From positions 62,001 to 126,000 of the forward strand of contig NZ_JACJUG010000005.1 in NCBI RefSeq assembly GCF_014174515.1: a stretch of 64,000 nt of DNA, written 5' to 3'. The position numbers and the translations under genes were made by a program. The notes under the pieces were generated by a model that saw nothing but the letters and a program-made list of their open reading frames with translations, made no database searches and was not told the DNA's origin. This DNA is from Mitsuaria sp. WAJ17. GTDB lineage: Bacteria > Pseudomonadota > Gammaproteobacteria > Burkholderiales > Burkholderiaceae_C. This document shows positions 29,533 to 36,579 of this stretch, piece after piece (position 1 is the stretch's first letter; each line of letters begins with the position of its first letter).

Positions 29533-29721
29533 TCAGCAGCACATGATGGTGCGCGAGCCGGAGCAGCTGGAGCAGCCCTGACGGGTTTCACGCGACACGT
29601 CGCCAGCGATTTCGGCTTCGCTGTACACGCCGCTGGAGAACAGCGGGCCGGCGGGGCTGGCGGCGGACTCGTCTTGCATCCACTGTTCGACTTGCTGCAG
29701 TGCGCTGGTGATTTCGTTCAT
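29533..29721 (-). CDS. Class II lanthipeptide precursor peptide
   Basis: A 62-aa peptide from ATG 29721, preceded by an AAGGAAA ribosome site. Residues 1 to about 45 form an acidic, Cys-free leader (MNEITSALQQVEQWMQDES...; EAEIAGDV at 35-42). The C-terminal part is Cys- and Ser/Thr-rich: Cys50, 53, 61 and 62 with Ser51, 52, 54, 56 and Thr58, enough for up to four lanthionine-type rings. The terminal CC resembles the ending of the lacticin 481 group, but the rest of the core does not. The leader/core junction is uncertain: no GG or GA pair is present except AG at 39-40, and Arg48 (ETR/QG) is an alternative cut point. Position directly upstream of lanM makes the call firm. Confidence 0.88.
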   Translation of the reverse strand: MNEITSALQQVEQWMQDESAASPAGPLFSSGVYSEAEIAGDVSRETRQGCSSCSGSRTIMCC

Positions 29722-29906
29722 GGGTTTTCCTTGCTAGGTTAGGTTTGAAAGCCTTGCGCACGCGATAGCGGCTGCGGGTTCCCTGCTCCACGGAAGTACT
29801 GCGTCATGTCCAGGAAAGGCCCGCGGCCTGGCACCGCGCAAAGCGGATCGAAGGCTATGCGGCGAGCCAAGAGGCACCCCATGGGGCAACCACCTAGGAC
29901 GCACGG

Positions 29907-29949
29907 CCTTTACGTGAAACACAGGGGCAACCTGTAAGACATTACAGGT
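29907..29949 (-). promoter_or_regulatory. lux-box operator and putative promoter of the lanthipeptide operon
   Basis: ACCTGTAAGACATTACAGGT at 29930-29949 is a perfect inverted repeat of the exact 20-bp size of a lux box and keeps the ACCTGT/ACAGGT half-sites of the Vibrio fischeri box. The outer bases (29929, 29950) extend the symmetry. About 30 bases from its centre, on the minus strand, lies TAAAGG (29912-29907), a plausible -10 element for an activator site overlapping -35. Transcription would start near 29900, about 180 bases upstream of the precursor ATG. No luxI or luxR gene is in the window. Confidence 0.7.
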
Positions 29950-30338
29950 TCCATCAGCGCTTCTTTTCCTGCTGCAGATGACCACCACCCAACCAGTTGG
30001 GCGAGCAACGCACGAGCGCAACCTGCTTCAGGCCCCCACCAGCAGGTGCACGCCCGCCAGCGGATCCAGGGCTGCACGCTGAGGCTGCGCCCCCGAGACG
30101 GAGTCCGGCCGCCTGCGCGCGGCGATGAGCATCGCCGTCGAGGGCAGCCTGGGCGAGACTGTGCGGCGCGCGCTGTGGGGCCATGCCCAGGGGGTGGGCC
30201 TGCACACCACCTATGGCCGCAGGGACCCGATTGCCGAGCTGCGGGCGGACTCTCTGGAGGCTTCAGCGCGGCCGTTGGCGAGATCCGCCGCATCCCCGGC
30301 ATTGCGGGCAGCGCGAGACCAGCCTGCTGCAGGCCACC

Positions 30339-30359
30339 GCCAAGGCCTGAGGCCTTGGC
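30339..30359 (-). terminator. Hairpin downstream of cutA
   Basis: GCCAAGGCC (30339-30347), loop TGA, GGCCTTGGC (30351-30359): a perfect 9-bp stem starting 6 bases after the cutA stop on the minus strand. No T-run follows, so the terminator call rests on the stem and its position. Confidence 0.45.
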
Positions 30360-30365
30360 CCGCGT

Positions 30366-30707
30366 TCAGGCTTGCGGGGCTGCCACCGATTCGACGATCC
30401 AGGCTGCGAAGGCCGGCTCGGCCCATTGCACCGGCAGGCTCAGCAGGGCCGGCAGTTCGTAGGGGTGCAGGTCCGCCACCAGCGCCGCCAGTGCGGCCTG
30501 GCGGGCCTGCGTGGTCTTGAGGAGCAGACGCCATTCGGGGTCTTCGCAGAGCGCGCCCTGCCAGTGGTAGATGCTCTCGATGGCCTGGATCTGCGCGCAG
30601 GCGGCCAGGCGGCGCTGCACGGCTTCGCGCGCCAGGGCCTGCGCGGCCTCGCGGCTGGGCAGGGTGGTGAGCATCAACAGGGGGCGGTCGGGATCGGGGG
30701 CGGTCAT
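30366..30707 (-). CDS. cutA: Divalent-cation tolerance protein CutA
   Basis: A 113-aa small trimer-forming protein. It has the family motifs TTLPSREAAQALAREAV, RLAACAQI (conserved Ala-Ala-Cys), IESIYHWQG and the C-terminal HPYELPALLSLPV. Start ATG 30707 gives the normal length; the frame extends to 30746. CutA proteins are linked to copper/divalent cation tolerance, although their exact role is unsettled. It is 50 bases downstream of the lipoprotein gene on the same strand and may be co-transcribed with it. Confidence 0.95.
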   Translation of the reverse strand: MTAPDPDRPLLMLTTLPSREAAQALAREAVQRRLAACAQIQAIESIYHWQGALCEDPEWRLLLKTTQARQAALAALVADLHPYELPALLSLPVQWAEPAFAAWIVESVAAPQA

Positions 30708-30757
30708 GGCGGTCTCCGGCAGTCGCCACGCAGGCGGTGCCGCCATTGTCCCGCGGC

Positions 30758-31312
30758 TCAGGCCGGGCGCAGCTCGATCAGCTCGCGCACCAGGGCTTCC
30801 AGCGACTGGTGCAGCGCCGCCTCGTTGGCCAGGCGAAGGCGCTCGTTCATGTCCAGCCAGGCGGCATCCAGGGGAGTGGTGTGCACCAGGCGCATCTGGC
30901 GTTCATAGACCAGCTTGCCGCTGGCGACTTCCACCAGCCGGTAATGCATGTAGAGGGCCACGGTGACATCGGCCGCGACCTTGGGCTGCTCCAGCTTCAG
31001 CAGCCTGGCCTGCAGCTCGAAGCGACCGCCCTCGGGCATCAGCGCCGCCAGGCCGACGCCGCGCAGGGACTCGTCCAGGGCGATGCGCAGGCTCTCGTCG
31101 CTGATCTTGGAGCCCCAGTAGCGCCAGGTCTCGGCGCCCCCCTCCACCTTGCCCAGCCGGATCTGACCGCGCAGCGCCTCAGGGATCCAGCTGCGCAGCT
31201 GCAGGCGCTCGGCGGCGCGCAGGCTCATGCGCTCGGGCTCGGCCGGCGTGCCACAGCCGCCCAGCAGGGCAGCCAGGGCCAGCGCACAGGAAAGGGTCAG
31301 GGCGGGGCGCAT
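30758..31312 (-). CDS. Putative lipoprotein, unknown function
   Basis: A 184-aa product from ATG 31312. The signal sequence ends in LLGGC, a lipobox, so lipid attachment at Cys20 is expected. The mature part has a two-layer alpha/beta look (IRLGKVEGGAETWRYWGSKISDESLRIALDESL) reminiscent of envelope-transport auxiliary lipoproteins, where a WGSK(I/V) stretch is followed by a helix. I do not assign a function. It is upstream of cutA and about 100 bases downstream of the amidase gene, all on the minus strand. Confidence 0.7.
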   Translation of the reverse strand: MRPALTLSCALALAALLGGCGTPAEPERMSLRAAERLQLRSWIPEALRGQIRLGKVEGGAETWRYWGSKISDESLRIALDESLRGVGLAALMPEGGRFELQARLLKLEQPKVAADVTVALYMHYRLVEVASGKLVYERQMRLVHTTPLDAAWLDMNERLRLANEAALHQSLEALVRELIELRPA

Positions 31313-31410
31313 CGTGGGCAGTCTCCAGGCCTCCATGGTGCCGTCGCGGGCCGCCACCGATGCCGGGAAAAGACGGACAAAGCCTGCCCGTCTCTAGCCG
31401 GCGCCTCAGC

Positions 31411-32265
31411 TCACAGCAACCGGTGCTGCAGGGCAGGCAGTTGCCTGCGCACGGCGGCCAGGCGTTCGGCGTCCAGCTCGGCCATCACCACGCCCTCGCC
31501 TTCGGGCAGGCAGGCCAGCACCTGGCCCCAGGGATCGATGATCAGGCTGTGTCCCCAGGTACGGCGGCCGTTCTCATGCCGGCCGCCCTGCGCGGGGGCG
31601 ATCACATAGGACTGGTTCTCGACAGCGCGGGCGCGCAGCAGCAGCTCCCAGTGCGCCTCGCCGGTCGTGTAGGTGAAGGCTGCAGGCACGGAGATGAGGT
31701 CGCAGGGTGGCTGGCCCGGCACGAAGCTCATGGCTCGGAAGAGCTCGGGGAAGCGCAGGTCATAGCAGACCGACAGGCCCGTGCGCCAGGTCCGGCCGTC
31801 GCGGGCCTTCAGGTCCACGGTGACGGGCTGCTCTCCGCGCTCCAGCACCTGGCCTTCGTCATAGGCCTCGCGGCCGTTGTTGAAGCGGAAGAGGTGGATC
31901 TTGTCGTAGCGGGCTGCGCGACGGCCGTCAGGTGCGTAGACGCAGACGCTGTTGCGCACGCGCTGCCCCGCGGAATCGCCCTCGCAGGCCATGGGCAGGG
32001 TGCCGCCAAGCACCCAGACGCCCAGCTCGCGCGCCGCCTGCGCCAGGGCGCGCTGCAGCGGTGCGGGCGCGTCGGGCGCGAGCAGCAGGTCGCGCTCGGC
32101 GATGGCGAGCTTGTCGCGGTCCTGCAGGCCCATCAGGCAGAAGTACTCGGGCAGGGCCACGGCCTCTGCCCCCGCTGCGGCAGCCTGGGCCATCAGCTCG
32201 CAGGCGCGGGCGAGGTTGCGGGCCGCGTCCGGCGTGGACACCATCTGGATGGCAGCAATCTTCAT
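31411..32265 (-). CDS. Carbon-nitrogen hydrolase (Nit1-like, deaminated glutathione amidase type)
   Basis: A 284-aa nitrilase-superfamily amidase. The Glu-Lys-Cys catalytic triad is visible: Glu in VALPEYF, Lys in YDKIHLF and Cys in LSVCYDLRFPELFR. The combination with FRFNNGREAYDEG fits the Nit1 branch, which removes the amide from deaminated glutathione as metabolite repair. ATG 32265 begins MKIAAIQMVST, the expected first strand, and has GGAGAAG just upstream. The frame continues to 32568 but overlaps yhdP and is not conserved. The gene starts 10 bases after the yhdP stop, so the two are co-transcribed, as is common in Burkholderiales. Confidence 0.9.
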   Translation of the reverse strand: MKIAAIQMVSTPDAARNLARACELMAQAAAAGAEAVALPEYFCLMGLQDRDKLAIAERDLLLAPDAPAPLQRALAQAARELGVWVLGGTLPMACEGDSAGQRVRNSVCVYAPDGRRAARYDKIHLFRFNNGREAYDEGQVLERGEQPVTVDLKARDGRTWRTGLSVCYDLRFPELFRAMSFVPGQPPCDLISVPAAFTYTTGEAHWELLLRARAVENQSYVIAPAQGGRHENGRRTWGHSLIIDPWGQVLACLPEGEGVVMAELDAERLAAVRRQLPALQHRLL

Positions 32266-32275
32266 GGGCTTCTCC

Positions 32276-35200
32276 TCAGGGCGCGAAGGGGGACGGCGTG
32301 AAGGGGGGCGGCACGGCGGGGCTCGATGAGGGCGCCCCGCCGGGCGCGGGCACAGCGCCGCTGCCCGCTGGCTGGCTGGCCGCCTCCTCGGGCACACCGC
32401 CCTTGTGCGGCACCTCCTCGACCTTGGGCGACTCCCAGCTTCCGGTGACGTGAAACTCGCTGGTGCCCGCCGCAGCCATGGGCTTGCGCAGCAGCAACTG
32501 GGCCAGGAAGGTGCCCAGGCCGATGGCCGGGTTGATGGCCGCATAGGCCAGCGAGGCGCCGCCCGCATTGACCTGCGGGACGACCAGGACGCGCAGGTCC
32601 TGGGTCTCGCGCGCCAGGTCCGCCGTGCCGTCCATCAGCACCAGGGCTTGCACGCCGCGCATGCGCAAATTCTCGCTGCGGGCCAGGCCGCGCTCGATGC
32701 GCACGTCGCCCTCGAAGTTGTCGAACGCGAAGCCCTCGGCGAAGACGTCTCGGAAGTCCAGCAGCAGGCGCCGCGGCAGGCTCTGCAGGCTCAGCACGCC
32801 CAGCAGCCGGCCAACACCGGGTTCGGCCTTGAGGAACTGGCCGGCGTCCAGCGCGACGTTCAGTTGGCCGGCCATGCTGGCGTAGTCGGGCGACAGCGGC
32901 GAGCCCTGCCAGCCCAGCTGCCCGCGCAGCTTGCCCCGGCCGTTGCGCAAGACCTGACCCTGGCCCATGCGCTCTAGCAGCTTGCCGGCGTCGGCCACGT
33001 CCAGCTGCCAGTTCAGCTGCGTGCGACGCTGGCTCTGCCCCGGCTCGGCCTTCCACTGACCGGTGGCGCTGAGCGTGGCGTCGGGGCTCTTGAGCTGCAG
33101 GCGATTGAGCTTCCATTCGCGGCCTCCGGGCAGTCGCGGGCCCTGCAGCTGGGCCTCGACCTCCAGGCGGCCCAGGCGCTTGCCGCGCAGCTCGAAGTCC
33201 TCCACCACCACGTCCAGGGCCGGCACCTGGGCATCGGGCCTGTCCAGCAGCTGGCTGACGGAATCAGCCTCGCTCTTGGGCAGGGATAGGCGGCTCAGGC
33301 GCGCGAAGAGGCGGCCGCCCTGGGGCGCGGCGTTGTCGCGCCAGTCGAGCTGGCCGGCGAGCTGCTCGGCCTCCAGGCTGCCACGCCAGGACCAAGCGTC
33401 GGTCCGGCTCAGCGTGGCGCTGAGCTTGTTGATGGCGCGGCCGCCCGCCAGCAGCTGCTGTACCTGCAGCTGGAGGCGGCTGGGGCCGTAGCCGCCCTCG
33501 GCAGTGCCGGCCGCCGCCGAAGCCGGCGGACCCAGCAGTTGGGACTCCACCGCCAGCCAGGGCTCGGCCTGCACACGCCCCAGGCGGGCCAGGAAGTGCA
33601 CGCCGCTGTCCGGCAAGGCAGGCAGCCTGTCCTCGAGGGCGATGGCGCCGCGCAGCACCTTGGGCGACTCCGGGTCGCTGGTGTCGCGCTGGTACTGGGC
33701 GTGCAGCAGGGTGCCGACGTCCAGGCGCAGTTCGTCGCGCTGCGGCCCCAGGCTTTGGGTCTGGAACACAAGGGGCAGGCTGGCCTCGGGCTCCTTGTTC
33801 AGGGGCGCGGGCAGGTCCACGCCCAGGCCCTGCAACGAGGACTGCAGCGAGATCTCGGTGGCGCCGCCGCGGGTGCCCAGCTGCAGGCGATAGGCCGCCT
33901 GCCCGCTCATGAAGCCGCCCAGGCGGCTCAGAAGGCCCATCTCGGAGGCGCGGCGCAGGCCCTCGGCCGTGGCCGTGCCCTGGCAGGTGAAGCGCAGACT
34001 GCCGTCCTTCTGGCTGCCGCCCTCGAAGCTGGCCTCTCCGCCCAGCACCTGGGCCTGGCCGCCAACGATCTGCATGCCCTTGTGGTCGAAATCGAGCCGG
34101 CCGCGCGCCGCGCCCAGCAGGGGAATGTCGGGTCGCAGGCGCAGGTCATTGCCCTGCAGCTGCACGCTGCCCTTGAGCTGCGTGCCATCGACGTGATCCA
34201 GCGGCATCTGCAGGCTCAGCTTGAGCGCGGCATTGCCATTGCTCGAGGCGGTGGCCAGGGCGTTGCCCGTCCAGCGGCCCACGGGAGAGACGTTGACGAA
34301 GCGGATCAGCTCCGAGGCCGGCCCACGCCCGCTGCCGTCCAGCTCCAGCACCTGGTGGTGGATCAGGTCCTTGATGCCACCGTGCACATTGCTGAGCTCG
34401 TAGCCCAGCACGTGGGCGCGACCGTTGCGGATGCTCATGCTGCCGCGATCGAACAGCAGCTCGGCCTGCACCCGCTCCATCACGGGCCAGGGCGATTCCC
34501 AGGCGGGGGTACGGTCGCGCGCGGCGTGGCTGGGCACATAGGCCAGCAGCACATCGCGGGCCTGGGCGCTGATGCGGAACTGGCCATCCTTGCTGCGGTC
34601 ATAGGGGAAATCCCAGAGGTCGCCGCGGCTGCGGAACTGCACGTTGCTGGCCGTGCCGTCCAGCACGGCGTCGCGCACGTAGTGGCGGGCCTCATCGCCC
34701 ACGCCCAGGGGCAGGTAGCGCCACACGGAGGCGGCCTTGGTCTCGGACAGGCGCCCGTTGAGGTCCAGCAGTCCCGGCAGGCGCCCGCCACGGCCCACAC
34801 CCTCGCCGGCGCCGGTGCGCCAGGTGGCCTCCAGCTCCCCCAGCAGGTCGTCGTTGGCCACGCTCACTTCGCTGGCCTTCAGCTCGATCAGGGGCAGGCC
34901 CTGGGCGCGCGGCTCGATGCGCCAGTCCAACTGGGCCGACAGGCGCTGAATCGGGATGCGCGGCGCCTCGAAGACACCGGGGAAGACGACCGAGCCCTCG
35001 GCAATGTGCAATTGCGCCTGGCCGCCGCGCTCGGTGGCCTCGAAGTGCAGGCTGGCGCCGTCCAGCCCGGGCCGCCCCACGTGGACAGCGTCGGCCCCGG
35101 CCTGGGCCTGCATGCTGAACTGCTGCAGTTGGCCGCGGGCCCGGTAGCGCCGGGGGGCATCCAGACTGCCCTCCCAGCCGGCGCTGAGCTCGCTGAGCAT

Positions 35201-36439
35201 GCCCTGCGGGGCGATGTCGTCGATCAGCTGGCGCAACTGGTCGCCCAGGGGCAGCTTGGTGGCGATGCGGGCCAGCAGGTCGAGGTCCAGGCGCTGGGCC
35301 TTGAGCTCGCCGCCCACGATGCGGCCGGGAGCCGGGCCCTGGGTCACGTCGCGCGAACCGGCCTGCTCCTCCACCACGCTCAGCGACCAGTCGCTGCGAG
35401 GCCAGACCAGGCGGTCGTCCAGCTCGAAACCCAGCTGCTTCGCGGCCAGGGTCAGCTGGGCGCCGCTGCGACGCAGCTCCAGACGGCCGGCAATGCCGCC
35501 GAGGTCGAGCACATCGACCCGCGGCGAGAGCCGCATGCGCACCGAGCGAAGGGCCATGTCCAGGGTCAGGGCCTGGGGCTGGCCCTCGCGGATCTCGGCC
35601 CAGGCGCGCAGGGCGCCGTCGCCCTCTGACAGCTCGAAGGGCAGGTCCAGGTAGCGGCGCAGCTCGCGTACATCGGCCCGGGGCAGGTCGGCGAAGAGAT
35701 TGCCGCTCCAGCGCTGGAACTCGCTGGGTCGGCTCAGCAGGGCCTGCTTGAAGCGTCCGCGCAGGCTCAGGGCCTGGCCCCAGGCGGGGGGCGGCGTGGC
35801 GTCCAGGCGCACATCGTGGTGCAGCAGGCCATTGCGCATGACCAGGTCAAGGCCGCTGAGCTCCAGGGGCGGGGCCTGGCGCTTCTCGTCCACCCAGCGA
35901 ATGCGGCCTTGGCGGATCACGAACTCAGGCTGGGAGAAGAACCAGTCGGCGAGCTCGGCGCCGTCGCTGGCGCGCTCGCCCTCGGCGATGTCCAGGCCGG
36001 CGACGAAGATGCGCCCGCTCTTGTCGCGCCGCAATTCCAGCTCGGGCTTGCTGATCAGCAGCTGGGCGAAGCGGATCTCCAGGGCATAGAGCGAGCGCAG
36101 GGACAACACCGCCTTGACCTCGGGCAGGCGCAGGGCGGTGCGGCCCTGGGCGTCGCTGAGGCGCAGGTCGTGCAGGGTGAGGGCCGGCAGCCAGGCACCG
36201 GGCTCAGCCTCCAGGCGGCCAATCTCGGCCTTCAACCCCAGCGCCTTGGAGGCCTGTTGTTCCAAGGGCGCGCGCCAACGATCCAGCTGCGGCAGAATCG
36301 CCCAGTGAAGCGTGAGCCAGGCCGCCAGCAGCAAGGTGCACAACAGCAGCAGGCTCACGACAGCCCAGCGCATGCAGCGGCGCGTCCAGCGTAGCGGACG
36401 CCTGGCAGCGGCAAGCGTGTGGGCAATCAGCGAAGACAT
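32276..36439 (-). CDS. yhdP: YhdP-family (AsmA-like) envelope protein
   Basis: A 1387-aa protein. An N-terminal membrane helix (WAVVSLLLLCTLLLAAWLTLHWAI, about 25-48) anchors a very long periplasmic beta-rich region with AsmA-type repeats, ending in a Pro/Ala-rich tail. Proteins of this size form bridge-like grooves thought to carry phospholipids from the inner to the outer membrane. Length and the N-terminal arrangement match the family. It is divergent from glnE; the 140 bases between should carry both promoters. It is followed at once by the amidase gene. Confidence 0.92.
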   Translation of the reverse strand: MSSLIAHTLAAARRPLRWTRRCMRWAVVSLLLLCTLLLAAWLTLHWAILPQLDRWRAPLEQQASKALGLKAEIGRLEAEPGAWLPALTLHDLRLSDAQGRTALRLPEVKAVLSLRSLYALEIRFAQLLISKPELELRRDKSGRIFVAGLDIAEGERASDGAELADWFFSQPEFVIRQGRIRWVDEKRQAPPLELSGLDLVMRNGLLHHDVRLDATPPPAWGQALSLRGRFKQALLSRPSEFQRWSGNLFADLPRADVRELRRYLDLPFELSEGDGALRAWAEIREGQPQALTLDMALRSVRMRLSPRVDVLDLGGIAGRLELRRSGAQLTLAAKQLGFELDDRLVWPRSDWSLSVVEEQAGSRDVTQGPAPGRIVGGELKAQRLDLDLLARIATKLPLGDQLRQLIDDIAPQGMLSELSAGWEGSLDAPRRYRARGQLQQFSMQAQAGADAVHVGRPGLDGASLHFEATERGGQAQLHIAEGSVVFPGVFEAPRIPIQRLSAQLDWRIEPRAQGLPLIELKASEVSVANDDLLGELEATWRTGAGEGVGRGGRLPGLLDLNGRLSETKAASVWRYLPLGVGDEARHYVRDAVLDGTASNVQFRSRGDLWDFPYDRSKDGQFRISAQARDVLLAYVPSHAARDRTPAWESPWPVMERVQAELLFDRGSMSIRNGRAHVLGYELSNVHGGIKDLIHHQVLELDGSGRGPASELIRFVNVSPVGRWTGNALATASSNGNAALKLSLQMPLDHVDGTQLKGSVQLQGNDLRLRPDIPLLGAARGRLDFDHKGMQIVGGQAQVLGGEASFEGGSQKDGSLRFTCQGTATAEGLRRASEMGLLSRLGGFMSGQAAYRLQLGTRGGATEISLQSSLQGLGVDLPAPLNKEPEASLPLVFQTQSLGPQRDELRLDVGTLLHAQYQRDTSDPESPKVLRGAIALEDRLPALPDSGVHFLARLGRVQAEPWLAVESQLLGPPASAAAGTAEGGYGPSRLQLQVQQLLAGGRAINKLSATLSRTDAWSWRGSLEAEQLAGQLDWRDNAAPQGGRLFARLSRLSLPKSEADSVSQLLDRPDAQVPALDVVVEDFELRGKRLGRLEVEAQLQGPRLPGGREWKLNRLQLKSPDATLSATGQWKAEPGQSQRRTQLNWQLDVADAGKLLERMGQGQVLRNGRGKLRGQLGWQGSPLSPDYASMAGQLNVALDAGQFLKAEPGVGRLLGVLSLQSLPRRLLLDFRDVFAEGFAFDNFEGDVRIERGLARSENLRMRGVQALVLMDGTADLARETQDLRVLVVPQVNAGGASLAYAAINPAIGLGTFLAQLLLRKPMAAAGTSEFHVTGSWESPKVEEVPHKGGVPEEAASQPAGSGAVPAPGGAPSSSPAVPPPFTPSPFAP

Positions 36440-36579
36440 GACAGAGGCACGAGAGGCCGGGAATCGGCAGTGGACACCATGAGTTTTGATTCGAAGCCTC
36501 GGCCAGCGCGCGTGCTGAAGCGCACGGCAGCCCTTCGCTCGTGGAATGCACCGGCATCTTACCCAGGGGCATCCCAGCC

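Larger units (their letters stand above)
29722..30365. other. Intergenic region upstream of the lanthipeptide operon
   Basis: Apart from the lux box and the cutA-proximal hairpin, no gene is supported here. Several short open frames exist on both strands, but none has a ribosome site, codon pattern or recognisable motif. Confidence 0.5.

Noticed and set aside
30125..30520. Plus-strand frame with a plausible-looking segment (HTTYGRRDPIAELRA)
   Set aside because: No family recognised, no ribosome site, overlaps cutA on the other strand, and the frame is broken by stops in a way that fits chance in GC-rich DNA; it might be a gene remnant but this cannot be supported.
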